The position numbers and the translations under genes were made by a program. The notes under the pieces were generated by a model. The model saw only the letters and a program-made list of their open reading frames with translations. It was not told the DNA's origin and made no database searches. A stretch of DNA of 64,000 nt, from contig NZ_LABX01000007.1 in the NCBI RefSeq assembly GCF_001043915.1, positions 1-64,000 on the forward strand. The letters run 5' to 3'. Source of the stretch: Methylobacterium aquaticum. Its GTDB lineage: Bacteria > Pseudomonadota > Alphaproteobacteria > Rhizobiales > Beijerinckiaceae. How positions within the stretch are numbered: the stretch's first letter is position 1; each line of letters begins with the position of its first letter. Below, piece after piece: positions 55,827 through 64,000 of the stretch.

Positions 55827-57515
55827 ATGTTCAGGCACCTTCGCATCACGCATCGCGTCGCCGCTCTGGCGATCCTGGGTCTTGTTCTGGCGTTTGGATC
55901 GCTCGGGCTCACACTCTGGCAGATCCGAACCATCATGCTGGACCAGAAGCGCGAGGAGATTCGCCACAGCGTCGAGGCTGCGGCGACGATCACGGAATCC
56001 TACCTGAAACGATCCAAGTCGGGCGAGATGACCGAGGCGGAGGCACGGATGCGCGCGGCGCAAGTCCTCAAGTCGGCGCGCTTCGACGGCGGCAACTACT
56101 TCCTGATGTACGCTTTCGACGGCACGACCTTGATGCACCCGATCCGCGCGGATCTGGAGGGGAAGAACAACATCGATCTCAAGGACAAATTCGGCACGCC
56201 GATCATCCGCGACATGATCAAGGTGGCCTCGGGTCCGGGCGCTGGATTTACAGAATATTATTGGAAGAAGCCCGGGGACGATCGGGAAACGCTCAAAATC
56301 TCGTACACCATCGCCATCCCGGAATGGCGCATCTTCGTACTGGCCGGCCTGCACCTGTACGACGTCGATGCCCTTCTGTGGCAGCAGATCACGCATCTCG
56401 GCATGAAGCTGGCGCCTGCGGCGGTCCTGTTCGTGCTCCTCGCCGTCGTCATCGGCCGGAGCGTCGCCAAGCCGCTCGGCGGTCTCACCCTCTCCATGCA
56501 GCGTCTCGCCCGCGGCGAACTCGATGCCGAGATCGCCGGTGCCGGGCGCCGGGATGAGGTCGGGCAGATCGCGTCGGCGGTCGTCTCGCTGCGCGACGGC
56601 CTGCGGTCCCGCGCCCTCGAAGAACTGGCCCGCGACGCGGCGGCCCGTCAGGAGAGCGGGACCCGGCGCCGGCAGGCGATGGACGAGATCGCGCGGGGCT
56701 TCGAGCAGGCGATCGGCGGCATCGTCGGCCGCGTATCGTCCTCCGCAAACCGCCTTCAAGCGACGGCCCAGGCCATGACCGCCACGGCGACCGAGACGGC
56801 GAGCCAGTCCGCCACGGTGGCCGCAGCCGCCGAGGAAGCAGCCTCCAACGTCCACACGGTGGCGGCGGCGGCCGAGGAATTGGGAGCCTCGGTGCAGGAG
56901 ATCGGCCGGCAGGTCGGCGGCTCGGCCCAGCTCGCCCGGTCGGCGGTCGAGGATGCCGACCAGACGACGGCGCTCGTGCAGACCCTGCGGTCCAGCTCGG
57001 CCAAGATCGGCGACATGGTGGGCCTGATCTCGTCGATCGCCGCGCAGACCAACCTGCTGGCGCTCAACGCCACGATCGAGGCGGCCCGGGCCGGCGCGGC
57101 AGGGCGCGGCTTCGCCGTGGTGGCCGCCGAGGTCAAGGCACTGGCCGAGCAGACCGCCAAGGTGACCGAGGACATCACCCGGCAGATCGGCGAGGCGCAG
57201 AGCGCGACCGATCTCGCCGTCTCGGCGATCGGCGGCATCACCGGCCGGATCCGCGAGATCGACGGCATGACGGCATCAATCGCGGCAGCCGTGACGCAGC
57301 AAGGCGAGGCGACGCAGGAAATCGTGCGGAATGTCGGCCATGCCGCGATGGGAACGAGCGAGGTCACCGGCACCATCTCGGGCGTCGCGCAGGCATCGGA
57401 GGAGACGGGGGCCGCCGCCGGGGAGGTCCTGAGCGCGGCGTCCGATCTGTCGCGGCAATCCGAGCAGCTCTCCGCGGAGGTGACCCGCTTCCTGGCGACG
57501 GTGCGGGCGGCATGA
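55827..57515 (+). CDS. Methyl-accepting chemotaxis protein with a single Cache domain
   Basis: A 562-residue chemoreceptor. A membrane helix at about residues 12-34 is followed by a periplasmic single-Cache (sCache_2) domain of about 145 residues ([20 protein letters not shown] is the family hallmark; such domains often bind small carboxylates). A second helix ([17 protein letters not shown]) leads to HAMP and the signalling coiled coil with tip [20 protein letters not shown]. The start is the ATG at 55827, with GGAGACGGAC before it. Its C-terminus is close to that of the chemoreceptor remnant at 45104 and the receptor at 3509, indicating paralogy. Confidence 0.93.
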   Translation: MFRHLRITHRVAALAILGLVLAFGSLGLTLWQIRTIMLDQKREEIRHSVEAAATITESYLKRSKSGEMTEAEARMRAAQVLKSARFDGGNYFLMYAFDGTTLMHPIRADLEGKNNIDLKDKFGTPIIRDMIKVASGPGAGFTEYYWKKPGDDRETLKISYTIAIPEWRIFVLAGLHLYDVDALLWQQITHLGMKLAPAAVLFVLLAVVIGRSVAKPLGGLTLSMQRLARGELDAEIAGAGRRDEVGQIASAVVSLRDGLRSRALEELARDAAARQESGTRRRQAMDEIARGFEQAIGGIVGRVSSSANRLQATAQAMTATATETASQSATVAAAAEEAASNVHTVAAAAEELGASVQEIGRQVGGSAQLARSAVEDADQTTALVQTLRSSSAKIGDMVGLISSIAAQTNLLALNATIEAARAGAAGRGFAVVAAEVKALAEQTAKVTEDITRQIGEAQSATDLAVSAIGGITGRIREIDGMTASIAAAVTQQGEATQEIVRNVGHAAMGTSEVTGTISGVAQASEETGAAAGEVLSAASDLSRQSEQLSAEVTRFLATVRAA

Positions 57516-57637
57516 ACCGACGCCCGCCGGTCCGACGGCGCTGGCCAAGCGGACCCGGACCACGATCCTGATCCGCGCCAAGCGGAGTCCGGAAGGGGTC
57601 CTTCAAACCGAGCGGGTCGGCTGGTGCGCCGGATGCG

Positions 57638-57820
57638 TCACGGTTCGGGCCGAAGCGGAACGCACTCTCGCCGGCCGCTCGCCAGGCAATCCTCGAGCGC
57701 CGATTCCCGGCGCAGCGTCTCGGCGAGCCAGACGCCGCCGGCCACCAGGACGATGAGCACGATCATCGCCGCGAGGGCGCGCCGCCGGCCGGACTCGCCC
57801 GGGTCTCGGATCTGGGACAT
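57638..57820 (-). CDS. Small single-pass membrane protein (60 aa)
   Basis: The ATG at 57820 has GGAGAGAG just before it. The protein has a short polar N-terminus, one membrane helix (RRALAAMIVLIVLVAGGVWL) and a C-terminal tail with two cysteines nine residues apart (EDCLASGRRECVPL). This C-terminal pair suggests a periplasmic disulfide. Function unknown; similar short proteins are common in Methylobacterium as far as I recall. Confidence 0.7.
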   Translation of the reverse strand: MSQIRDPGESGRRRALAAMIVLIVLVAGGVWLAETLRRESALEDCLASGRRECVPLRPEP

Positions 57821-57978
57821 CGGCTCTCTCCGGGGAAGACCAATCGCCTCCTCGGGTCCTCGCGGAGCGGCGAGACAGGCGCCGATCCCCTCCCGGCGCC
57901 GCTGGGGCACGGATGGCCGCTTTGCGCGACCATCCGGGTGGGAGCAGGCAGATCGCCCGGATCGACAGGATGATCGCC

Positions 57979-58386
57979 CTACTTCAGGTGCTGGGCGAGG
58001 TACTTGTTCATTTCGAACATCGTCGCCTTATCCTTGCCGAAGACCTTTTTCAGCTTGTCATCGGCGAGGATCTCTCGCTTGTTCTCGGGGTTCTGGAGCG
58101 AGTGGGTGCGGATGTAGTCCCACACCTTGCTCACCACCTCGCCGCGCGGGATCGGGCTGTCGCCGACGATCGCGGCCAGCTCCGGGGTCGGCTGGAGCGG
58201 CTTCTGCAACGCATTCGGCTTGTCGCCGGATTTTGGGGCGGCGACTTTCTTGCCCTTGGCTTCCTCCTTGACCTCCTCCTTAGCCTCCTCCTTGGCGGCG
58301 GCCTTCGGGGCGGCCTTCGCAGCCTTCGGGGGGGCGGCCTCGGGCTCGGCTTTCGTCTCGGCCTTCTTGGTGGTTTTGGTCGCCAT
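57979..58386 (-). CDS. SWIB/MDM2-domain protein with a lysine-rich tail
   Basis: A 135-residue protein. Residues 1-52 are Lys/Ala/Glu-rich, histone-H1-like and disordered. The C-terminal ~80 residues form a SWIB fold (PNALQKPLQPTPELAAIVGD, then VVSKVWDYIRTHSLQNPENK and ILADDKLKKVFG). In eukaryotes SWIB belongs to chromatin remodellers; in bacteria such proteins occur in chlamydiae and some alphaproteobacteria and may bind DNA. The ATG at 58386 has GGAGGAGACC upstream. It is probably a nucleoid-associated protein, but this is inferred. Confidence 0.9.
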   Translation of the reverse strand: MATKTTKKAETKAEPEAAPPKAAKAAPKAAAKEEAKEEVKEEAKGKKVAAPKSGDKPNALQKPLQPTPELAAIVGDSPIPRGEVVSKVWDYIRTHSLQNPENKREILADDKLKKVFGKDKATMFEMNKYLAQHLK

Positions 58387-58645
58387 CGGTCTCCTCCGGT
58401 CTGCAACCCATCTCCCAGGGCCGAACAGTGGACATGCCTGGGCACATAGCGTCAACAACTAAGCCGTGAGCGGGGCGTTCCAAGAGGAAATCGCCGTCGG
58501 GCCGGCGTCATCCACATCAGATGCGCCGTTAGCCTGACGAAGGCGGGCTCGCCCGGGCGGAGCGGGTCTCGGATCGTCGCAGACGATGCGGCGACCTCAC
58601 GGACCAGGGCGCCTCGTCCGGACGATCGTGCGACGGGACGATGCC

Positions 58646-59665
58646 TCAGGCGGGGGCCGCCGTCCAGGTGGTCCGGCCCTCGAGCGGATAGGCCGGATCG
58701 GTATAGCCCGGGGTCGAGGGATGGCCCGCCGGCACCAGGCCGTCGACCAGGGCCTCGTCCTCCGGGGTGAAGCGGTAGTCCAGCGCCCCGACATAGACGC
58801 GCCACTGGTCGACCGTGCGCGGCCCGGCGATCACCGACGTGACCGCGCGGTTGTTGAGCACCCAGGCCACCGCGACGTCGATCACCGAGGCGCCCTTGGC
58901 CTCCGCATGGGCCTTCAGCCGCTCGGCGATGCGCAGGCTCTCGGGCCGCCACTCGGTCTGCATCATCCGGGTGTCGCCGCGCCCGGCACGGGTGCCCTCC
59001 GGCGGCGTCTCGCCGGGCCGGTACTTCGCCGTCAGCACGCCGCGGGCGAGGGGCGAATAGGGGACGACGCCGAGACCGTAATGGGTGCAGGCCGGCAGGT
59101 GCTCGACCTCCGGCATCCGGTTGAGCGCGTTGTAGTAGGGCTGGCTCGCCACCGGCCGGTCGATGCCGTGCTCGTCGCACAGGCGGCAGATCTCGGCGAC
59201 CCGCCAGGCGCGGTAGTTGGACACCCCGAAATACCGCACCTTGCCGGCGCGGATCAGGTCGGCCATCGCCCGCACCGTCTCGGAGAGCGGCGTGTCGTGG
59301 TCCTCCTTGTGGAGGTAGTACAGGTCGATCCGGTCGGTGTTCAGCCGCCGCAGGCTGGCCTCGCAGGCTTGCACGATGTGGCCGCGGGACAGGCCACGGT
59401 CATTCGGCCCCTTGCCCATCGGGTTCGCCACCTTGGTGGCGAGCACCCAGGCGTCGCGGTCGCGGGCGATGGCCCGTCCCACCACCTCCTCCGAGCGCCC
59501 TTCCGTGTAGGCGTTCGCCGTGTCGATGAAGGTGATGCCCCGGTCGCGGGCATCCGCGACGATGCGCTCGGCCTCGTCGTCGGGGGTCGGCCCGCCGAAC
59601 ATCATCGTGCCGAGGCACAGGGGCGAGACCTTCAGGCCGGACCGGCCGAGGGTACGATAGTCCAC
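58646..59665 (-). CDS. Aldo/keto reductase
   Basis: A 339-residue NADPH-dependent TIM-barrel reductase. The catalytic set is visible: Asp in TFIDTANAYTEGRSEE with the following Tyr, Lys in LATKVANP, and His in YYLHKEDHDTPL. The fold region SVIAGPRTVDQW binds the cofactor phosphate. It resembles the YajO/Tas-like branch that reduces a range of aldehydes and ketones. The GTG at 59665 is chosen because GGGAGGAACG precedes it; the reading to 59719 is unlikely. Confidence 0.92.
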   Translation of the reverse strand: MDYRTLGRSGLKVSPLCLGTMMFGGPTPDDEAERIVADARDRGITFIDTANAYTEGRSEEVVGRAIARDRDAWVLATKVANPMGKGPNDRGLSRGHIVQACEASLRRLNTDRIDLYYLHKEDHDTPLSETVRAMADLIRAGKVRYFGVSNYRAWRVAEICRLCDEHGIDRPVASQPYYNALNRMPEVEHLPACTHYGLGVVPYSPLARGVLTAKYRPGETPPEGTRAGRGDTRMMQTEWRPESLRIAERLKAHAEAKGASVIDVAVAWVLNNRAVTSVIAGPRTVDQWRVYVGALDYRFTPEDEALVDGLVPAGHPSTPGYTDPAYPLEGRTTWTAAPA

Positions 59666-59813
59666 AGGCGTTCCTCCCGCGATGATGGCGTTTGCGTGGC
59701 CGTGGCACCGCCGCCGCACGCCTCACCCTCCATGGTGTGGATGCTGGGGTTTTCCCTCTCTTTACCCGGTTCGGCAAGGTTGCGTTAAGCACGGAGTCGC
59801 GAAGGTCGCATCC

Positions 59814-59939
59814 ATGATGATCGCTGCTCTCTCCCTCTCCCTCGCCTTGTGCGCCGCCGGCGCCCTCGTCCTCGGCCTCGGGGCCATCGTCTCGGTCGAG
59901 CCGCCGCGCGACGACCCGCACGGCGCCGGCCTGCTCTGA
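59814..59939 (+). CDS. Very small membrane peptide (41 aa)
   Basis: Two adjacent ATGs at 59814 and 59817 open a frame with one membrane helix (ALSLSLALCAAGALVLGLGA) and a short acidic tail (EPPRDDPHGAGLL). The upstream GAAGG is a modest ribosome-binding site. Hydrophobicity and intergenic position support it as a real short gene, but the evidence is limited. Confidence 0.5.
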   Translation: MMIAALSLSLALCAAGALVLGLGAIVSVEPPRDDPHGAGLL

Positions 59940-59984
59940 CGCCGGGCCGCGCGGCGGACCGCGAGACCGGATAGGCATCGCGCG

Positions 59985-61148
59985 ATGCAGGCCATCCCGG
60001 GCGCGCTGCCGCGCTTCCTTCTCGTCTATGCCGCGCTCTATGGCGGTTACGGCCTCACCACGCCGTTCCTGCCCGCGCTGTTGAGCCAGCGCGGGCTCTC
60101 TCCCACCGAGGTCGGGCTGGTGCTCGCCGCCGGCACCGGCCTGCGCCTCGCCGCCGGCCCGCTCGCCGGGACCATCGCCGACCGGTTCGCCGCCGGACGG
60201 GGCGTGCTCGCCGTCTGCGCCGCCCTCTCGGCGACGAGCGCCCTCCTCTACCTGGTGGGTCATGGGTTTGTCGGGTTGCTGCTCGCCGGCCTCGCCCATG
60301 CCGCCGCAACGGCGCCGCTCGCCCCCCTCGCCGACGCCCTGGCGCTGCCGGCGGCCAAGGCGTCCCGCTTCTCCTACGGCACCGTGCGGGGCGCGGGCTC
60401 GGCCGCCTTCATCGGCGGCACCCTGGCGGCCGGGCAGGTCACGGGGTTCCTCGGCCTCGCGGCCCTGCCGGTGGCGGGCGCCGCCGCCTTCGCGGCGCTG
60501 GCCGGCGCGACGCTCCGCCTGCCGGTCGCCGCCGCCTCGGCCCGGACTCAGGTCACGGCCGGGGCCCGGCAGCTCTTGCGCATGCCGGCCTTCCGCCGCC
60601 TCGTCGCGGTGGCGTCCCTGGTGATCGGCAGCCACGCAGTGCACGATGCCTTCGCGGTGATCCGCTGGCGCGAAGCGGGCCTGAGCCCGGCGACCGCGAG
60701 CCTGCTCTGGGCGGAGGCAGTGGCGGCGGAAGTGGCGGTCTTCCTCGTCGTCGGCCCACCGCTCCTCGCCCGCCTCGGTCCGGCCGGCGCCCTGGCGCTG
60801 GCGGCGGGCGCCGGACTTGTGCGCTGGTCGGTGGCAGCGCTCACCGTCGCGCTGCCGGCCCTCGCCACCATCCAGGCCCTACACGGGCTGACCTTCGCGC
60901 TCCTGCATCTCGCGGCGATGCGGATCCTCGGCCAGACCGTCCCGCCCGCCGTCGCGGCGACGGCCCAGACCCTCTACGGCACCCTCGGCCTCGGGATCGC
61001 CACCACCCTCGCGACCCTGGCCGCCGGCCCGCTCTACGGCGCCCTCGGGGCGGGGGCGTTCTGGATCATGGCGGCTGCCTGCGCCGCGGCCCTGCCGCTT
61101 GTGCCGGGCCTCGCGGATGAGGCGGTGGCACCGGATCGTCCGCACTAG
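59985..61148 (+). CDS. MFS transporter of the LacY/HcaT-like (MFS_1_like) type
   Basis: A 387-residue permease with twelve hydrophobic helices in two halves. LVYAALYGGYGLTTPFLPAL and GLSPTEVGLVLAAGTGLRLA in the first half resemble the PPP/HcaT group of proton symporters, and GTIADRFAAGR is the loop 2-3 motif. The substrate cannot be deduced; related proteins carry phenylpropionate or nucleosides. The neighbours give no catabolic context. Confidence 0.88.
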   Translation: MQAIPGALPRFLLVYAALYGGYGLTTPFLPALLSQRGLSPTEVGLVLAAGTGLRLAAGPLAGTIADRFAAGRGVLAVCAALSATSALLYLVGHGFVGLLLAGLAHAAATAPLAPLADALALPAAKASRFSYGTVRGAGSAAFIGGTLAAGQVTGFLGLAALPVAGAAAFAALAGATLRLPVAAASARTQVTAGARQLLRMPAFRRLVAVASLVIGSHAVHDAFAVIRWREAGLSPATASLLWAEAVAAEVAVFLVVGPPLLARLGPAGALALAAGAGLVRWSVAALTVALPALATIQALHGLTFALLHLAAMRILGQTVPPAVAATAQTLYGTLGLGIATTLATLAAGPLYGALGAGAFWIMAAACAAALPLVPGLADEAVAPDRPH

Positions 61149-61245
61149 TCGGCAGGCCGCCCGGCTCCGGGCCTGCGGCAGGCGTCGCGCCTCGCCGGGC
61201 TGGCGGACGCAGCCGCCTCCGCTCGTGCCGATCCGGGTGCCGCCG

Positions 61246-61521
61246 TCAGTTGCAGCCGGTGCAGATCCCGGTGTCGATCCGGTCGTCGGCGCGCTCCAGG
61301 CGCGTGCGGTCGTCGATCCGGCGCTCCAGGCGCCGATCGCCCGGGCCGGGACGCGGCACCGTCGCGCCGACCGAACTGGTATGCGGCGCCGTGATGGTGG
61401 CCAGCGGGCCGCCCCCGGTGCCGGTCTGATCGGGACGGGTCTGCGCCTGCACGAGGGAACAGGTGGCGATCCATGCGCCGACGAGGAGCGCGCAACGGAG
61501 CAAGGGCGATCCGGGCATCAT
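61246..61521 (-). CDS. Small secreted protein (91 aa)
   Basis: A signal peptide (LLRCALLVGAWIATCSLVQA, cleavage near VQAQ) is followed by a Thr/Gly-rich stretch and an Arg/Asp-rich helix (DRRLERRIDDRTRLERADDR). The mature part ends in CTGCN. The ATG pair at 61521/61518 is preceded by AGGAGTCC. It should be periplasmic. Family unknown. Confidence 0.65.
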   Translation of the reverse strand: MMPGSPLLRCALLVGAWIATCSLVQAQTRPDQTGTGGGPLATITAPHTSSVGATVPRPGPGDRRLERRIDDRTRLERADDRIDTGICTGCN

Positions 61522-61617
61522 GGACTCCTGTCGCGGGAGAACCAGTCTCCATGAGGCCGCCGCGCGGCCCACCACAGCTCCCTAACGCGGGAGGAACGGG
61601 GCCGTTGCGCCGTCCGC

Positions 61618-61728
61618 TCAAGAACGCCGCCGGGGAACTGGATCCTCGCGGGTGTCGGGATGACGACCGAACACGCCGACGGCGACCAGGACGACAACGA
61701 GCCCCAGGGCGATCAGGAAGACCTGCAT
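61618..61728 (-). CDS. Very small membrane protein (36 aa)
   Basis: ATG at 61728 preceded by AAGGAGTTGAG, an excellent ribosome-binding site. The peptide starts MQVFLIALGLVVVLVAVGVF, a single membrane helix, and ends in a polar tail (GRHPDTREDPVPRRRS). It falls below the usual length cut-off of gene finders. Function unknown. Confidence 0.65.
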   Translation of the reverse strand: MQVFLIALGLVVVLVAVGVFGRHPDTREDPVPRRRS

Positions 61729-62106
61729 CTCAACTCCTTCGCGCGGAACCGATCGCGACCGGACCCCGCGCACTCCCTATCAAGATCCGCGCCACCTTCT
61801 GCCGGGTGGCGATAGCCGTCCTCCCGTGACGGCAGGACGACAGGCCGCTGACACTGCGCGCATATCGGCCAGAATGCCAGAACATCGATGAGCCCGAGAT
61901 GTCGAAAGTCCCGAGACGTCGATGATGCCACGCCCTCGCGGGCACCGCGTCATCGTGCCCGTCCGCGAGGCCAGGCCGCCCACCCGCCGGGCCTCGCGCA
62001 TCGCTCAAGCCCGGTTTCGACCGGAGCCGGCACTCCCGGGCGGGAACGCCGGCACGGTCCTGCCGTTGGCCCGGTCCGACTGCATCCGAACCGTGGACAT
62101 CCCCGA
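61729..62106. other. Intergenic region
   Basis: About 380 bases between divergently read small genes. Several open frames cross it but none has a convincing ribosome-binding site or composition. No repeat, RNA gene or promoter was recognised. Confidence 0.5.
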
Positions 62107-62439
62107 ATGCCGATCACATCACCGGTCGCCTGGCCGATCCGCACCAGTCTCCTCGCCCTTGCCCTCGCATTGCTGGCCGGCCCCGCCGCGGCCCAGGGCA
62201 TCGACAACGGCGCCGGCACCGCCCGCCCCTCGACCGGCAACACCGGGTCCGGCATGGCGAGCGAGCCGCCGGGCACCGGCATTGGCGGCAACAATCCGGG
62301 CAGCATGGGCTCGACCGGCGCGCAAGGGTCGAGCGGCGGCAATATGGGCCCGGGCCCGACCGTGCAGCGCCACGGCCCGACCGGCAGCGGCGCACCCGGC
62401 ACCGGTCCCGGCGCGCAGACGAACGGCACGGCGCGCTGA
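62107..62439 (+). CDS. Gly-rich small secreted protein (110 aa)
   Basis: A signal peptide (TSLLALALALLAGPAAAQG, cleavage near AAAQ) is followed by a mature region of about 80 residues made mostly of Gly, Ser, Thr, Asn and Pro (GTGIGGNNPGSMGSTGAQGS). It looks disordered and extracytoplasmic. Similar glycine-rich secreted proteins occur in this lineage. Function unknown. Confidence 0.65.
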   Translation: MPITSPVAWPIRTSLLALALALLAGPAAAQGIDNGAGTARPSTGNTGSGMASEPPGTGIGGNNPGSMGSTGAQGSSGGNMGPGPTVQRHGPTGSGAPGTGPGAQTNGTAR

Positions 62440-62520
62440 CGCGGCGCGCGTCCTGCGCATTTGCCAGCACGGACGGCCGCCCCTACGACACGACCCCATC
62501 GGGCTCGTGAGGGATCTGCC

Positions 62521-63690
62521 ATGCGCATCACCGCCATCCGCGACATCGTCGCGCCGATCAAGTCGGATATCGCCAATGCCTGGATCGACTTCTCGACCAT
62601 GACGGCGAGCGTGGTCGCGGTGGTGACCGACAGGGTGGTCGACGGCCGGCCGGTCGTCGGCTTCGGCTTCAACTCGAACGGCCGCTACGCGCCGCAGGGC
62701 CTGTTGCGCGAGCGCTTCATCCCGCGCCTGCTCGGTGCCAGCCCGGACGACCTCCAGGGCGAGGACGGCCTGATCGACCCGCACCGGGCCTGGGCGGCGA
62801 TGATGCGGAACGAGAAGCCCGGCGGCCACGGCGAGCGCTCGGTGGCGGTCGGCGTGCTCGACATGGCCCTGTGGGATGCGCTCGCCAAGGCGAAAGGCGT
62901 GCCGCTCTGGCGCCTGCTCGCCGACCGCTACCGCGGCGGCGAGGCCGACCCGACGGCCTGGGTCTACGCGGCCGGCGGCTACTATTATCCGGGCAAGGGT
63001 CTCGACGCGCTCCAGGACGAGATGCGCTCCTATCTCGACCGCGGCTACAGCACCGTGAAGATGAAGGTCGGGCTGGTGCCCCTGGACGAGGACATCGCCC
63101 GGATCGAGGCGGTGCTCAGCGTGCTCGGCGGCGACGGCTCCCGTCTCTGCGTCGATGTCAACGGCCGCTTCACGTTGGAGGAGGCGATCCGGTTCGGCCG
63201 GGCGATCGCGCCTTACGGCCTGCGCTGGTACGAGGAGCCGGTCGATCCCCTCGACTACCTGGCCCATGCGGCGCTCGCCACGACCTATGACGGCCCGCTC
63301 GCCACCGGCGAGAACCTGTTCTCGCATCAGGACGCCCGCAACCTGATCCGCCACGGGGGCCTGAGGCCGGACCGCGACATCCTGCAATGCGACCCCGCCC
63401 TTTCCTACGGGCTGGTCGAGTACCTGCGCACCCTCGACACCCTGCGCGCCCATGGCTGGTCGCCGCGCCGCTGCGTGCCGCATGGCGGCCATCAGTTCGC
63501 CCTCAACATCGCGGTCGGTCTTGGGCTTGGCGGCAACGAGAGCTACCCGGACGTCTTCGCGCCCTTCGGCGGCTTTGCCGATGCGGTGCCGGTGGCGGAT
63601 AGCCGCGTCGCGATGCCGGACGTGCCCGGCATCGGCTTCGAGGCGAAATCCGCGCTCTACGCGGTGATGCGGCCGTTGGAGCAGGGGTGA
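62521..63690 (+). CDS. tarD: D(-)-tartrate dehydratase (enolase superfamily)
   Basis: A 389-residue enzyme of the mandelate-racemase group. It closely resembles the characterised Bradyrhizobium D(-)-tartrate dehydratase as I remember it, with shared blocks VVGFGFNSNGRYAPQGLLRE, MMRNEKPGGHGERSVAVG and ATGENLFSHQDARNL. The catalytic Lys lies in TVKMKVG, the magnesium ligands in CVDVNGR, WYEEP and TGENL, and the catalytic His in VPHGGHQ. It dehydrates D-tartrate to oxaloacetate. The ATG at 62521 is chosen. Its stop overlaps the GNAT gene start (GTGA). Confidence 0.88.
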   Translation: MRITAIRDIVAPIKSDIANAWIDFSTMTASVVAVVTDRVVDGRPVVGFGFNSNGRYAPQGLLRERFIPRLLGASPDDLQGEDGLIDPHRAWAAMMRNEKPGGHGERSVAVGVLDMALWDALAKAKGVPLWRLLADRYRGGEADPTAWVYAAGGYYYPGKGLDALQDEMRSYLDRGYSTVKMKVGLVPLDEDIARIEAVLSVLGGDGSRLCVDVNGRFTLEEAIRFGRAIAPYGLRWYEEPVDPLDYLAHAALATTYDGPLATGENLFSHQDARNLIRHGGLRPDRDILQCDPALSYGLVEYLRTLDTLRAHGWSPRRCVPHGGHQFALNIAVGLGLGGNESYPDVFAPFGGFADAVPVADSRVAMPDVPGIGFEAKSALYAVMRPLEQG

Positions 63691-64000
63691 CGCGGGTGCC
63701 CGCCGGGCCCGGGCCTGGCGCGGCGGACGAGGGCGGGAGGCCGACCGCCCGGCCTGCCGTCGCGTCCGATCTCGCGCCGCTCCTCGCCCTCCTGGCCGCC
63801 TCCGAGGTCAGCCGAACCGCCGAACCGCGGGAGCATGCCGCGCGCGTGTGGCAGGACACCCTCGCCCATCCGGGCGTCACCGTCTTCGTGTCCGAGGCGA
63901 GCGGGCGCATCGCGGCCACCTGCATGCCTCGTGACCGCACCGAACCTGCTGCGCGAGGGACGGCGCCACGGCTTCCTGGAGAACGTCGTCACCCACCCGG
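63687..64000 (+). pseudogene. GNAT-family N-acetyltransferase, partial at window end, apparent frameshift
   Basis: The GTG at 63687 overlaps the tarD stop. The N-terminus reads as a GNAT domain (RPAVASDLAPLLALLAASEV, then VFVSEASGRIAATCM). After ATG at 63922-63924 the frame turns to non-family sequence. Skipping one C at about 63925 restores the conserved LVTAPNLLREGRRHGFLENV then VTHP, a well-known GNAT stretch with the acetyl-CoA-binding arginine-glycine loop. So the gene either carries a one-base insertion or the sequence has an error. The 3' end is outside the window. Confidence 0.75.

Noticed and set aside
61730-62008. Minus-strand frame of 92 codons in the 61.7-62.1 kb gap
   Set aside because: No ribosome-binding site and no family resemblance.

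Overview
The window is very GC-rich, densely coded DNA whose gene content fits an alphaproteobacterium of the order Hyphomicrobiales, most likely a Methylobacterium-type organism. Pointers are PhaR with PhaA and PhaB, a PodJ-like scaffold, a SWIB-domain protein, an OxyR-catalase pair, a TIGR02186/TauE pair and several small lineage-type proteins. The genus is an inference from remembered family resemblance; no database search was run.

Layout. 1-5.5 kb is accessory: an orphan three-gene minus-strand operon of unknown function, an ISL3-family element with a frameshifted transposase, and a chemoreceptor. The block is bounded by two identical, oppositely oriented IS630-type ends; the right-hand IS630 copy is truncated (5.49-5.95 kb). 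6.0-9.8 kb holds arfB and the ligase-associated Lhr-type helicase with the PdeM phosphoesterase. 10.1-12.2 kb is a TauE / TIGR02186 / DUF3429 operon with overlapping genes. 12.4-15.9 kb encodes a PodJ-like Sel1 protein. 16.5-23.3 kb is a fatty-acid oxidation locus: a MerR regulator, a large acyl-CoA dehydrogenase, a thiolase and a FadJ-type fusion, with two small proteins between them. 23.4-25.6 kb has a lipid kinase, a phosphoesterase and a Rid protein. 26.3-29.0 kb is the divergent catalase/oxyR pair. 29.0-34.8 kb has an AbrB-type membrane protein, ilvA, lgt, a MidA-type methyltransferase and pgeF.

35.5-44.0 kb is one giant gene (2799 aa) for a probably secreted protein that joins a nuclease and a 5'-nucleotidase on one chain and ends in RTX and glycine/tyrosine-rich repeats. 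44.1-47.4 kb has a DJ-1/PfpI protein, small proteins, a chemoreceptor remnant, NAD(P)H-hydrate dehydratase and a histidine phosphatase. 47.6-51.7 kb is a two-subunit molybdenum hydroxylase whose large subunit carries a fused tri-haem cytochrome c (NicAB-like). 52.2-55.3 kb is the polyhydroxybutyrate locus (phaR divergent from phaA and phaB). 55.8-61.7 kb has a second chemoreceptor, a SWIB protein, an aldo/keto reductase, an MFS transporter and several small envelope proteins. 62.1-64.0 kb has a glycine-rich secreted protein, a D(-)-tartrate dehydratase and a GNAT gene that runs off the window with an apparent frameshift.

Points of most interest: (i) the giant nuclease/nucleotidase fusion as a one-protein system for using extracellular DNA; (ii) a three-hairpin intergenic element in two diverged copies (9931-10050 and 34976-35124) with compensatory base changes; (iii) the orphan operon in the IS-bounded block; (iv) an OxyR-type dyad lying over the oxyR start codon. 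No tRNA, rRNA or CRISPR array was seen.
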